In this document: positions 26,633 to 37,300 of the stretch, one piece after another
Numbering within the stretch: position 1 is the first letter of the stretch
Layout: each line of letters starts with the position of its first letter
Origin: CAG-390 sp045543615
Lineage (GTDB): Bacteria; Bacillota; Clostridia; Oscillospirales; CAG-272
Assembly: GCA_045543615.1 (NCBI GenBank)
Contig: JAZPXL010000005.1
Coordinates: forward strand, 167,183 to 231,182
Direction: 5' to 3'
Length of the DNA stretch: 64,000 bases
The notes under the pieces: model-generated
Told to the model about the DNA's origin: nothing
Database searches by the model: none
Seen by the model: the letters and a program-made list of their open reading frames with translations, nothing else
Translations under genes and position numbers: made by a program

Positions 26633-27919
26633 TTATGAGAAGATATTCTGAAGCATCTCTCCAAGAGCAGGAACTACTGCAAGGAAGAGTGTAGGCATAT
26701 CTATAATAGCTGTGGGGATAATAAGGAAGATGATGGTGGTGATCCAAGAGCTCTTCTTCCAATAATTCTTCTCCATACGAGGAATATCGTCAACATCCAT
26801 AAAGAAGAATTTGCGCATCTTCTTGTGCAGATACAGCTTGTTGATTCTCTCCTCATATTTCTGAGGATCGAAATTGGATACCGAGATGTAACCACTCATA
26901 GCTTTAGGAGCGTTGCTCTGAAGCTCGCGGGGAAGCTCACCCGAAAGTGCGAGCTGTTCGCCGTTGCTCTCGATAAATTCCTTGATTGCTACAATGCCTT
27001 CCTCTTCAAGCGAAACTATCATTCTCTGCTGAGAGGAGAACTTGAGACGGTATACAAGGATTGTAACAAACGCTCTGAGTATGCTTATTGTTGTGCCAAG
27101 TCTGGCAAGAAGCACTATGAGAAGGAAGATATTGAACACAAGGTGAAATGCGTAATTCTCATAATAGTCAGCGTATGTAACGTTGCGTGTTCCACAGATC
27201 TGAGAGATCGAAACCTCTTCGCCTGTTGCAGCATTGATGAGGAATGCGCTTGTGTCGCAATATTCATCAGCAATAAACAGCTCGTCGTTAAACTTTGCCT
27301 CAATAACAAAGTCCTTTGTTATTACAGCCATATTGGTGGCAGTAAGGAATGTAACAAAGAAGAACGCAAGAACAAAGGTGAGAATAACTCTCATACCGTT
27401 GTTTACCCAGAAAGAAGCCGGGCTCTTGAAGATCGATGGATGCTTGCCCTTGAACTTTTCAATCTTTCTGCTCTTATCTTCAAGCTCGCTCTTGCAGGTG
27501 ACCTCAAAGTCAACAGAGCTTTCAAATTTCACGAAATCGGCAATAAGTGCCTTCTTTTCTTTCTCCGTCTCATAGTCATCCTCAAAGAACTCCATTACAA
27601 ATCCGAGAGGAAGAACAACGTCGTTGTACTGAATGAAGTAATTTGTGAGGTTGGTAGAGGAAATCGCGCCGGCTTTTTTGCTTGAACGCTTCGGCTTGAT
27701 GAGGTTGATGAAGGGGTTTCCTCCAACCATTGAAGCAAATCTGTCATAGAACTCCTTAGTCAAGCCCTGATTGGTCTTGATGTCGAGGATAAGCTTTCTC
27801 GCCTCTTTATCCGAGCTTATGGTATATCTTTCATTGTCGATCTCATTATACAACCACTGATACGCCTCTTCGATAACATAGGTTGTAATTCTTCTTGAAA
27901 TCTTTTCTATTCTATACAT
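26633..27919 (-). CDS. Multi-spanning membrane protein of the tubulin/vWA cassette
   Basis: 428 residues, family not recognised. A cytosolic N-terminal part (1-170) is mostly charged. Membrane segments lie at about 175-200, 255-290 (probably two close helices) and 392-425. The loop 205-250 between the first two is probably outside and holds two Cys (Cys221 and Cys242). A charged cytosolic-looking stretch (295-385) contains FDPQKYEERINKLYLHKKMRKFF. It is the last gene of the cassette, 45 bases after the GAP1-like gene, and probably gives the complex a membrane platform or channel-like element; that role is inference from context only. Confidence 0.75.
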   Translation of the reverse strand: MYRIEKISRRITTYVIEEAYQWLYNEIDNERYTISSDKEARKLILDIKTNQGLTKEFYDRFASMVGGNPFINLIKPKRSSKKAGAISSTNLTNYFIQYNDVVLPLGFVMEFFEDDYETEKEKKALIADFVKFESSVDFEVTCKSELEDKSRKIEKFKGKHPSIFKSPASFWVNNGMRVILTFVLAFFFVTFLTATNMAVITKDFVIEAKFNDELFIADEYCDTSAFLINAATGEEVSISQICGTRNVTYADYYENYAFHLVFNIFLLIVLLARLGTTISILRAFVTILVYRLKFSSQQRMIVSLEEEGIVAIKEFIESNGEQLALSGELPRELQSNAPKAMSGYISVSNFDPQKYEERINKLYLHKKMRKFFFMDVDDIPRMEKNYWKKSSWITTIIFLIIPTAIIDMPTLFLAVVPALGEMLQNIFS

Positions 27920-27964
27920 TTTTGACCCTTTCTTAATGAAGAAAAACTTTTTGGTGCGAGAATC

Positions 27965-30376
27965 TTATGTCTCAGAACCTGTGGTGATGTCATCAACCAC
28001 CTCTGTTGTGCCGTCATTACCTGCGTCAGTTGCGTCTGTGCCACCATTTGAGTTGTCGGGCAGGAGAGTAACTACAAGAATAATGATAGCAAGCACAAGA
28101 ACAAGCGCAACGCCGCCAATCATAATAAGAAGCGTGTTCTTATTTATCTTCGGACGGCTCTCTGTGTCCTCAGGAGACAATCTTGCAAGGAAATCATCAA
28201 GAACCTCGGCAAGCTTCTTGGTAAATCCGTTTTTCATCTTGTTCTGCTCAAGCTTCATTATCGACGCATCGCATACCTCAAGCATAAGCTCCTCGCCCTC
28301 GTCAAACTGAATGATCTTCTGATCAAGAGCCTGTGCAAGATAATCAAGAACCTCTGCTGTTTCTGTGCGACCAAGATCCTTGAAGCAATCAACGCTTCCA
28401 AGTACGGTTTCTGCAACAGCAGCTATCATCGCCTCAACCTTTGTGGAATAAGTTATGATAACCATAATAGCAGCTACAACATAGTCCATTTCGCCTCGAG
28501 CAATAAGACCTGCGATGATCTTGTCCATCGCGCCGGAGTCCTTCTCGATGAGCGCAGCAAGCAAACTGTCGCTATGCATATTTTTGAGGTAGCTGTCGTC
28601 AATAAGTGTTGAGATGATTATATGCTTTACAAAGCAATCTGCTCTGCGCTGTGAAAAGCTCTCATCAATCTGAAGGCTCTCTGCAAGCGCATCACGATAA
28701 GCGATCGCAGGCTCGTTAGTCTCAGCATCAACCTCGTCATTCTCACGCTTGCGCTCAACTGTTGCAAGTGTTTCGTCAAGAAGACTCTCAAGATTTGCAA
28801 AGCTATCCTCAATAGCTGCCAGCTTTTGAGCTGCTTCAGCAGCCCTCTCAGCCTCTTCTCTCGCCCTGATAGTCTCAATAGCAGCACGGTCGTGCTCATC
28901 AAAAGCAGCGATTACGCCTGCAATCAGCTCACGTGTAACATCGATATCGTTTGCTTTGATAAACTCTGCAATCTTCTCGTTGCTAATAATAGCATAGACT
29001 AATTGTTCTATAAGTGATTCACGTCTCTCCTCAGGTATGGGAGTATCAACAAATGCTTCAAATACGGACTCGCACCACTTGTCGATATTCTTCTGCGAGA
29101 CAAACCTGTGGAAATTATCAATTCTCTGCTCAATCTGTGCAACAGCGTCACAGATTATTGCGATATATTTGGATTCAACTGCGCTATCAATATCATCCTG
29201 TTCGGGAACGGATGCGACAAATGCCTCGTCTGCTGTGTGAATGTCTGCGATGTTCTCGCCTGTAAGTCTTACAGCATACGCCGCCGTAACAATGTCCTTG
29301 ACGTATGCAAGCTCAGGATCTGCAAGTACAGCGAGCTTTATTAGCGTTGTTGCGTTGTCTTCGTAGAAACGCATCGGCTCATAAAGATCAAAATTACCCG
29401 GATCAAGAACTGTTCTCAAATACTCTTCATTTGCATAATAAGGTGCTAAAACTGATGAGATCTGAGGAGGAATGGGGGTTTCATCTGTGTAGAAATTGCT
29501 CTCGACAAAGTCGCTGAGCATTGTCTCATAGTCTCCCTTTGCATAATTTGTGATGAAATCAGCAAATTTCTGCTTCTGGTAAGTAGCACTTCTTCCATAG
29601 CAAACAAGCTCAAAGAACGCAAACAGATTTTCTCTGTCTCCGTCACTCATAGAAAGCGCAAGCTCGATGAAATCGGTAAATACAGCCACCTTTGCGCCTG
29701 CCTCATCCTCGGCTGTCAAGTCAATGCAGGCAGCTGCCGTCTTCTTATACATAGACTTCGGGATAACCGTAATCATAAAGTTCATACTTCCCGTATCAAG
29801 CATACCGATGATATAGGAGCAGATCTTGCGAAGGGACGGAGGCAAATACTTGAAGAGCTTCTTCATAAGAAGTCTTGTATATACCGGCTCAAAACGCTCG
29901 TCATCGAGAAGAATGACTACCTTGTTTTTCTGGTAAAGCTGTTCAAGGATCTTTACCATCTGCGTCTTGGTGATATCAAGCTCTGCTACATCAGCCAAGT
30001 CAAGCGACGCGTCAAAGGTAACATCGTAGGAGAAGGAGTCGGGCGCATCTCTAAGCGCATCAAACCCATCCTGCTCAACGAAATTCGTGAACATATCCCC
30101 GGTGTATGCGTTGCCAAAGAAATATTCGGTATCAAGCTCACGGTAAAAGCCGTGGAGGAAATATACATTTCTTGAAAGCTTGGTGTCCTTTTTAGCTCTG
30201 AAATAAAGTGGCCTGTTCGAGTTCTTTCCGAAAGGAAGAAATCCGTAAATATCAAATGACTCGTCAAGCTCAAATGGCAGGCGAATGAGGTCAAGAACCT
30301 TCGCCGCCTCTTCTCTTACGTCATCAGTATAGAGAAGGTCATATCTCGACCTGTTGTCTCCAAATATAAACTGCAT
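27965..30376 (-). CDS. Large cassette protein, possibly GAP1-like, with C-terminal membrane anchor
   Basis: 803 residues. The N-terminal 250 residues are globular and mixed alpha/beta, with YRELDTEYFFGNAYTGDMF and, near 190-205, LPPSLRKICSYIIG. The latter resembles the LPPxLR-type pattern I recall from GTPase-associated protein 1 (GAP1) middle domains. A long alpha-helical region follows, with a coiled coil near 490-560 (EERAEAAQKLAAIEDSF-like). One membrane helix lies at about 752-775, and a 30-residue Asp/Thr/Gly tail would lie outside. It is adjacent to the GTPase gene (12-base gap), supporting a GTPase-partner role. The GAP1 link is by eye and needs a profile search. Confidence 0.6.
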   Translation of the reverse strand: MQFIFGDNRSRYDLLYTDDVREEAAKVLDLIRLPFELDESFDIYGFLPFGKNSNRPLYFRAKKDTKLSRNVYFLHGFYRELDTEYFFGNAYTGDMFTNFVEQDGFDALRDAPDSFSYDVTFDASLDLADVAELDITKTQMVKILEQLYQKNKVVILLDDERFEPVYTRLLMKKLFKYLPPSLRKICSYIIGMLDTGSMNFMITVIPKSMYKKTAAACIDLTAEDEAGAKVAVFTDFIELALSMSDGDRENLFAFFELVCYGRSATYQKQKFADFITNYAKGDYETMLSDFVESNFYTDETPIPPQISSVLAPYYANEEYLRTVLDPGNFDLYEPMRFYEDNATTLIKLAVLADPELAYVKDIVTAAYAVRLTGENIADIHTADEAFVASVPEQDDIDSAVESKYIAIICDAVAQIEQRIDNFHRFVSQKNIDKWCESVFEAFVDTPIPEERRESLIEQLVYAIISNEKIAEFIKANDIDVTRELIAGVIAAFDEHDRAAIETIRAREEAERAAEAAQKLAAIEDSFANLESLLDETLATVERKRENDEVDAETNEPAIAYRDALAESLQIDESFSQRRADCFVKHIIISTLIDDSYLKNMHSDSLLAALIEKDSGAMDKIIAGLIARGEMDYVVAAIMVIITYSTKVEAMIAAVAETVLGSVDCFKDLGRTETAEVLDYLAQALDQKIIQFDEGEELMLEVCDASIMKLEQNKMKNGFTKKLAEVLDDFLARLSPEDTESRPKINKNTLLIMIGGVALVLVLAIIILVVTLLPDNSNGGTDATDAGNDGTTEVVDDITTGSET

Positions 30377-30388
30377 AGAGAGCCCTCC

Positions 30389-31906
30389 TTACTTGATAAG
30401 TCCGTCTGTTTTCAGAATGGACAAGAATGGCATACCTGCACGAGATGTGCCGTGTGTGACAATGGCCTTTCCTTTCTTCTCTTCTTCAGGATCTCCTCCG
30501 TAGGGTGCTGCGGCAAGATAAACCTTGTTATCGGACGCCTCTATCTGCTGGAAGCCTGAGAAAAGCGAGGGAGAGAGTGCCATCATATAGCGTCTTACGT
30601 TTTCGTCGATGGAGTGCATCTTGTCAGCATTCCAAGAGCTTCCTGTGAATACGTCACTCTCAGGAACTGACATTGTTGCCGAAAGAAGACCTGTGGGATC
30701 GCTTGCCATAAGTACGTCAACCTTATTGAGTATGCAGACTATGCTGTTAACTCTGTCGGCAAAAGCAAAGTGCTGACGGAAACGGTTGAGCAGGTCAATG
30801 GGAGTAAAGTTTACATTCTCCTCTGTCTCGCGGATATCGGGGTCCATCTGGGACGGCTCAATGAAGCAGAGGAAGTGTCTTGCGCAGTGAATTACAGGCT
30901 TTGTGTTAAAGATAAACTCAAGGTCGTTGTTATCCTGGTCATTTATGAATTTCTCACCCGGCCAGTCAACAAATGTGTAAATATAATCGTTAACTCTTAC
31001 ATTGAGGATCGGGATGTTAACGAAGTCGGTCTTGATAGGCGGCAGACCACGAGCAAATCTGTCAACGTTCTTATCGAACGCAACGAGGTCCTTGTCGTTA
31101 TCAAGAGAATGGAACTTCAATGTGGAATTCTCGGAAACAAAGGGCATAAGAGCTCTTGTTGAATAGAGCATTGCAAGCAGGAAGGAAGTCTTACCTGCAA
31201 AGTGCGAGCCGAGGAGCACAACGGGCATCATCTTGTAGTAGCCGTACTCTGTGGGGAATGCAGCACCACAATAACGGCAACACTTACCAACTCTTATGCT
31301 GGGCTGACCGATACCGTTGAAGATGAACATTATATCGGGAACAAGATAATTTGGTCTCTTGACATTATGCTTTGAGCTGTAAAGACGAACCTGGAGAGTA
31401 ACGCTCTTGTTGCGATGGCTGTTTATGTAGAGCAAAATACGGATAGCCGTCTGCACATTTGCATCCTCAATATCAAAGCTGTCACCGTTCTGTGCAGCTG
31501 AGAAGAAGCTCTGATACAGCATTCTGATCTCATTGATCTGTGTAATATTGTACTGTCCCTTCTTTACGGTAGCGATGCTTGAAAGCGTCTTCGAGAGAAC
31601 GAAAGCTCCACCGATCTTAGCCTCGATATACTTATAAAGAGTATCGCCCGAAATGATGAAGGGATACCAGGGATCAGAATAACCCGGGCCTATCGAGCTA
31701 TCGCAAAACAGAGGGGTCTTGTTCAGAGGATCTGTATTTGTGATAATGCTCTCTTCGTCTGCAAAATACTTAAAGCCTGCACTCTCAACACTTTCCTTTT
31801 CCTTAGGATCGTCGAAAAGCAGAGTTGTTATAAGGCTTGAGAGGTCAAACGCCACGTCTCTGGCAATAAAGCTATTACCGCAGTGTGGGCAAATAATGTC
31901 ATGCAT
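30389..31906 (-). CDS. Zinc-ribbon P-loop GTPase (DO-GTPase2-like)
   Basis: 505 residues. G1/P-loop is GSHFAGKTS (about 233-241), G3 is DWPGE (314-318) and G4 is NKVD (394-397), so it is a TRAFAC-class GTPase. Two CxxC pairs, CPHC (6-9) and CRYC (210-213), probably form one zinc ribbon split by an insert of about 200 residues. This resembles the double-GTPase type 2 families of proposed bacterial conflict systems, which pair with GAP1-like proteins. There is no membrane segment. Its neighbours are the beta-rich protein upstream (38-base gap) and the GAP1-like protein downstream. GTP switching of the cassette is inference; the G motifs are directly visible. Confidence 0.8.
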   Translation of the reverse strand: MHDIICPHCGNSFIARDVAFDLSSLITTLLFDDPKEKESVESAGFKYFADEESIITNTDPLNKTPLFCDSSIGPGYSDPWYPFIISGDTLYKYIEAKIGGAFVLSKTLSSIATVKKGQYNITQINEIRMLYQSFFSAAQNGDSFDIEDANVQTAIRILLYINSHRNKSVTLQVRLYSSKHNVKRPNYLVPDIMFIFNGIGQPSIRVGKCCRYCGAAFPTEYGYYKMMPVVLLGSHFAGKTSFLLAMLYSTRALMPFVSENSTLKFHSLDNDKDLVAFDKNVDRFARGLPPIKTDFVNIPILNVRVNDYIYTFVDWPGEKFINDQDNNDLEFIFNTKPVIHCARHFLCFIEPSQMDPDIRETEENVNFTPIDLLNRFRQHFAFADRVNSIVCILNKVDVLMASDPTGLLSATMSVPESDVFTGSSWNADKMHSIDENVRRYMMALSPSLFSGFQQIEASDNKVYLAAAPYGGDPEEEKKGKAIVTHGTSRAGMPFLSILKTDGLIK

Positions 31907-31944
31907 AATCTTTTCCTCGTTTCAATAAAAATTTTATCGTCGCA

Positions 31945-32574
31945 TCAGTCAGCAACGAGTGCCGAGAGATATTTTATCTGTATTGCGTCAATATCAATAT
32001 TCTTGTCAAAGTAGAACTCTGTGTATCCCTTGGGGAGAACTGAGTAGGAATAAGCACCGGCTCTGCCACTTACAAGCACCATTCGTCTGCTTGTCTCTTC
32101 GTTGATTTTGATAGTATAGTAGGGCTTGAAGAGCTTGGGGGCAATCTTCTCCATCTCGATTGTGTGGTCGCCCTCTGCAGGAACAACGGTGGCAACATAT
32201 TTCTCGCCATCAAATACGCAGACATAGTAAATCTTGCTCTTGTCACTGTCCTTGAGCTTGATTTCAACCTCTTTTTCAAGAGAGTCGCCGTTTCCAAGCT
32301 TATATGCCAAAATGGTTGCAACTCCACTATTCTGGATTGCATAGTCCTGCATCGCTCTGTCGTGAGAGTTACGGAACATTCCGATAATATTGTTCTCGAA
32401 ATGATCTCTTATCTCTCTTTCAAGGAAAAGCGAGTTGTCAAGCAGCTTATCCTCGCCTATGGAGCAATAAAAGAGCTTGCACTTTGGGGGATCTGACTCG
32501 CTGGAATTGTAGTTCCATCTCCATCTGACAGATATAGCGTTATTTCTTACATTTATAGCAACATTACTAAACAT
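31945..32574 (-). CDS. Small beta-rich cassette protein
   Basis: 209 residues, not recognised. Predicted strands dominate. It opens NVAINVRNNAISVRWRWNYNS, which looks like the first strands of an Ig/Fn3-type sandwich, and a second sandwich-like half starts near residue 110. There is no signal peptide, membrane helix or catalytic motif. Its start overlaps the stop of the 564-residue gene by one base, so the two are translationally coupled and may form a complex. Probably a cytosolic adaptor; this is inference. Confidence 0.6.
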   Translation of the reverse strand: MFSNVAINVRNNAISVRWRWNYNSSESDPPKCKLFYCSIGEDKLLDNSLFLEREIRDHFENNIIGMFRNSHDRAMQDYAIQNSGVATILAYKLGNGDSLEKEVEIKLKDSDKSKIYYVCVFDGEKYVATVVPAEGDHTIEMEKIAPKLFKPYYTIKINEETSRRMVLVSGRAGAYSYSVLPKGYTEFYFDKNIDIDAIQIKYLSALVAD

Positions 32575-34268
32575 TATTGTGCTCCTCCATCAGAAAAATA
32601 GACCAGATACTTACCGTTTCTCTCGAAACCGTGGATTGAATATGTGTCGCTGTCAAACTTGAACTGCGTGTCGGTGTAGAAATACGGAAGGATCGGAATG
32701 TTGAGCATCTCGGCAATCTGGTTGTGGATCTTGACATCGCCAAGAGCTGCAAAGCATCTCTCGTAGAGCTTGGAGATTGCGTCACGGCGTTCAGCAGACT
32801 CACGGGAATCGTCAACAAGTGCGATAATCTCGCCCATAGAAAGCGTGTCGATCTTATAAGAAGCATCCGGTGCGAAAGTCGAGGGATTTGCTGTGTAGTA
32901 TTCCTTAACCTTATTTATGCGCTCGCAATTTGCACGGTTAGTCTCGCAAACATCACGTATGGGCTTGGGATCTTTTGCGATATACTCGGAAACTCTTCTC
33001 CAGAATTCAATTCTTCTTGCACACTCAAAGGCGTCAATATACGCACGTATGTACTCGCTCATAGTTTCGTAAAGTGCGCTTGCGTCGATATCTCTTTCTC
33101 TGATCGACTTCACAAGCTTCCGGTGCTTTTCAAGCTCAGCTTCAGCACCCTTGATCGTGCCCTTGATCGCATCTGTGATATATTTTACAATATCATCTGT
33201 ATAATAAGCAGCAAATTCCTCAAAGATTGCAAGTGCGCACATCTCGATAATGCTCTGCTCTACACTGCCGTTATATTTTGCAAGTGTGGATTTCATCGAA
33301 AGCTCAACGGTCATATCTGCACCGTCGCCGTATCTCTCATTGAAGCAAGAGCTGAGCGTGGATGCTCTTCTTCCACACTTTGCAGGTGGAACGATATAAG
33401 GAATCATATCAATTGCGTGCTTGACAACCTCAAATTGACCGTTCTTTGTGGGCATATACTTATTATAATAGGTAGCAAGTGCGCCATCATTGAGAACGTT
33501 GAAGTCAAGCTTTCTAATACCCTCAAAGAGCTTTGAGCAGTACCAGGTCAAGAATTCCATCTTTCTGTCGAAATACTTACAGTAATGGGATGACCAGAGG
33601 ATCGGACGGGAGTTTCCGACATATGAGCTTCTGTCGTTGCCCGTATTCATAATAATATCCTCGATTGTTCCAACAGCCTTTGCGTGTCTGTTTCTGTATT
33701 CAGAACGGGAGGATGTGAATGAGTTGATAGCAACAGCTGCGCTGACGCTGTCAATGAGCTTCTTGCGTCTGAGCGAATATGTGTTGCCGTAATCTGTAAA
33801 CAGATATGTATAAACATACTCCGGGATAACCTGGCTTATAGCAGTAAGATCTGTTTGAGCCTCAGGGGAATCGGGTATGGTAAGTATCAAAGTTACACCG
33901 TCGTGGCTGCTTCTTCTCTTTGCAAGCAAACCAAAGATGGTCGAAAGCTCCTTCGATGCCTTTTCTACATCGGAGAGATGATATACAACCACATAACTGA
34001 ATTTTGTGCCGAAATATTCATCGACAATTGCATCGTGCTTATCATTGATGGCTCTGAACATTTCCTCCTCGCCCTTGTCACAGGGAACGGAGTAGAGAGA
34101 GCCCGGATTTATATGGATTTGAAGATCCTGCTCCAACAATGAGAAGAAATTGTCGAAGGGTTCATTTGCGCAAAGTAGCATAGTGAAATATGATTTTGCT
34201 GCATCAAACTTCTGTGAGCCGACTCTAAACACGGCCTGATATAAAGCGTTAAGATATTCTTTTCCCAT
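32574..34268 (-). CDS. Cytosolic cassette protein of unknown fold (564 residues)
   Basis: Not recognised. The first 190 residues look alpha/beta, with alternating strands such as SYVVVYHL and GVTLILTIPD, perhaps a Rossmann-like domain. Residues 250-480 are helix-rich. No P-loop, metal triad, signal or membrane helix is seen. It follows the tubulin-like gene after a 98-base gap containing a strong UUCG hairpin, and overlaps the next gene. A role as partner of the tubulin-like protein or of the GTPase is possible from position only. Confidence 0.65.
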   Translation of the reverse strand: MGKEYLNALYQAVFRVGSQKFDAAKSYFTMLLCANEPFDNFFSLLEQDLQIHINPGSLYSVPCDKGEEEMFRAINDKHDAIVDEYFGTKFSYVVVYHLSDVEKASKELSTIFGLLAKRRSSHDGVTLILTIPDSPEAQTDLTAISQVIPEYVYTYLFTDYGNTYSLRRKKLIDSVSAAVAINSFTSSRSEYRNRHAKAVGTIEDIIMNTGNDRSSYVGNSRPILWSSHYCKYFDRKMEFLTWYCSKLFEGIRKLDFNVLNDGALATYYNKYMPTKNGQFEVVKHAIDMIPYIVPPAKCGRRASTLSSCFNERYGDGADMTVELSMKSTLAKYNGSVEQSIIEMCALAIFEEFAAYYTDDIVKYITDAIKGTIKGAEAELEKHRKLVKSIRERDIDASALYETMSEYIRAYIDAFECARRIEFWRRVSEYIAKDPKPIRDVCETNRANCERINKVKEYYTANPSTFAPDASYKIDTLSMGEIIALVDDSRESAERRDAISKLYERCFAALGDVKIHNQIAEMLNIPILPYFYTDTQFKFDSDTYSIHGFERNGKYLVYFSDGGAQ

Positions 34269-34312
34269 AATTGGATAACCTTCCGTTTAAAAAATTTCTT
34301 TTTTTCATTTTC

Positions 34313-34346
34313 CGTGGGTCATCGCACCGAAGTGCGATGACCCACG
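34313..34346 (-). promoter_or_regulatory. Intergenic 15-bp hairpin with cUUCGg tetraloop
   Basis: In the cassette mRNA (minus strand) a perfect 15-bp stem (34313-34327 with 34332-34346) is closed by C-UUCG-G, an exceptionally stable loop. No U-run follows directly, so it is not an ordinary terminator. It may protect or set the ratio of the upstream tubulin/vWA mRNA against the downstream genes. Confidence 0.7.
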
Positions 34347-34366
34347 AATAATGCTTGTATCGGCAA

Positions 34367-37300
34367 TTATGCGCCGAACATTGCGTTGATGTCGTTAAAT
34401 ACCTTCTTGAGCTGCTCGTAGAATGCACGGATCTCTTCCTGCTGTGCAGTGAGTCTGTTACCACGTCTCTCGTGGAGATCAAGCTCGTCAAGAACCTTAT
34501 CAGCCTTTGCCATAAAGGTTGCGTAGTTCTCAGAAAGGAGAGCCTTATCTACTTCATCGTTCTCGAAAGCGATGGAGAGGTCACGGATCTGTGCGGAGAG
34601 CTTCGGACGGTGGAGGTCGATGTTCTCAAGAGCATCGAATGCGATGAATGCAGCAAGCTCCATATAGTCCTTGAGATATGCGCTTGTACCGAATGCAACC
34701 TCAGAGTTGGAGGTGATACGGTAGGGCTGACCTGCAAGTCTGTAGCTCCATACGCCCTTAGCGTCGGGACCTACAAATCCACAGTACATATATCTGAAGA
34801 ACTCAGCGCGCTTGATGCCGCCGATCATACTCTGGTTGATCTCTGTGATGATGGAGAGAACAGAGCCCTCAGCTGTGAGGTAGTTCATTTCGTCACGGAG
34901 TGTGCCGAAGAGCTTCATCTGTACTCTTACAAGCTCATATACGTTCTCAATCTCAACAGGCTGAAGCAGACCGTTACCGATTGTAGCGATGATGATGTCC
35001 TTTGTTCCGAACGCCTCAAGAAGTGCGTTGTAAAGTGTTGCGCCAACGGGAACGATGCCATCGGGGCCTGTTCTCTCGTCGCAGTACTTACCGAGGAACT
35101 TCTTGAGAGCTTCCTCATCGGGCTTGTTTGCGATAACGCTTACAACATAACCTGAACCTGTGTTGTGGATGATGCCGTTTTCTACGCAGAAATCTACGAT
35201 CTTGCGAACCTCGTTGAGCTTCTCAACTTCACGAGCATTGGAATACTCAAGGCTACCGGACTTTGCTCTGTACCACTGCTGTGAGGGCATAAGAGTAGGA
35301 TACTCGGTATATGCAGGAAGGAAAGAAGGATGCTCATTGATGTGCATACCTGCTGTGGTAGCGATGAGCTGGTTGTACTTCTCCTCGTATGTAATGAGGT
35401 CGGCGTGCAGCCAGATAGGCATACCTGCGTACATTGTGTAGTTGTAGATAGCACTCTGGTCGGGAGATTCGAATATGTTTCTGTTCATTGTGCCGTCGAT
35501 GCCGAGGCAGTCCTTGAACATTGTTCCCCAATGGTCGCCCATATTGTTAGGAATGATCATATACTCGAAGCAGAGAGTCTGGATGGAAGCCCAACCAAAT
35601 GCAGGCCATACATTGAACATAGGCGAGGATGTAGCCTTGAGGTGACTTACGAGCTGGGAGATGATCTTCTTCTGCTCAACTTCGCTCTTGTCACCGTAAG
35701 CCTCATCGAAGTAGTCAGAGAATGTACGGTTGAGAATTGTCTCAAATGCGGGATATCCCTTAATGAATGCTCTGAAAGCAGCTGCGCACTTGGATGCACC
35801 CGCTGTTCTTCCAACGGAATCATCGAGCATCCAGTCATCTCTGTGGTCAAGAATTGTAGCTGCGAGTGCGCCGGCAAAGTTCTTAACTGCTGTTTCATCG
35901 AACTTATCAAGATTTCTCTTGATAACTGCTCTTACGCCGCTCTTGAGAGGATTGAAGCAATCATCCTTAAGTGCGAAGATAGAGCCGTTGGGCAGTGTTG
36001 CCTTGCCCTCTGTATCCTCGTCGATCTCAACGCTGCACTCACGTGCATTGTCAGCAACGATAGTGCCGATGCGGGAGATGATATCTACATAGTAGAGATA
36101 GTAATCATCGAGGCTCTTCTTCATCTTGTAACAAGCACCGTCGATGTTGTCGAAGGGCAGATAGTAACCAACTGCGAGCTTCTCACAAATCTTAACTTCG
36201 AGCTTATTGATGAAGATGTTGCGAAGAACTTCCTGGAAGTTCTCAATCTGAGACTGAGTAAGGAACAGCTTCTTGGGAATTTCACGGGAGAGCTCGTTCT
36301 TTCTTGCTGTATCGTTGTCAAGATTGTCCTGAGCTTCTCTTCTTCTCTTGTCGATGCTGGCAGCGTATGTAGTGAGCATCTCATAGTAGCCCATTACCTT
36401 ACCGCCGGACTTAGACTGGCTGGAGAGAAGGAGCGCGAGGAAGAGCGGGCCCTTATCGGGATCTCTAAAGATTGTATCAGCCTTGTTGTTTGCGCTTGTG
36501 ATAGCCTTTGCAATTGTCTGGCCGTCAGCATCAAATTCAGCTACGATCTTGTCAATACGGCTATCGATAGCCTTGAAGAGATCGAATGTGTTGCCGATGA
36601 GTGCCTTTGTCCACTTCTGCTCACCGAACAGCTCGTCGATGTATGCAGAAAGTCTTGCGATAACAGGCTTGATGAGATCGTCGGGAGCAAGAAGTCCCTT
36701 TGCATAATCATCAACATCCTTCTGAGTAATGCTGTCAGCATTTCTCTTCATACGCTCAAGCATACGAGTGTAAGCTTCGCCTACAAACTTCTCGATGATA
36801 GCGTTGTTCGGGAACTTGAGAGTGGATGAACCGATGCAGAGGTAGCGATAGCTTCCACCGGGATGGAAGTTAGCTTCGCCGTGGGAAGCGATCATATTCT
36901 TAAGGCCTGTTGCGACGTTATCGAGGAAGCCTTTAGATGTGAACAAGTCTGCAACGGAAGAAGGCTTTCCGTCCTTGTCCTTTCCTACTGCACTTGTTAC
37001 CTGGTTGATAAGGTTCTCAACACAGCACTCAATAGCAGCAGCCTTGGGATTTGCAATTACGATGGACTCGGAGAGCTTACCACCAATAAGAGTACAGTTC
37101 GTAAAGATCTTAGAACCGGAGGAGAAGCTTCCGTTGGGGTAAACAGCGTCATATGTCTCACCAATGGACTCGATGTTCATATAATAGTCGATCTCCTTGA
37201 GAGCTGCATAACCGTTACCGTATGCATTGGAGATGGATGCTGTACCACCATCATTATAAACGTTGGGGAGATAGATGTGACCAAAGAGCTTTGTCTTAAC

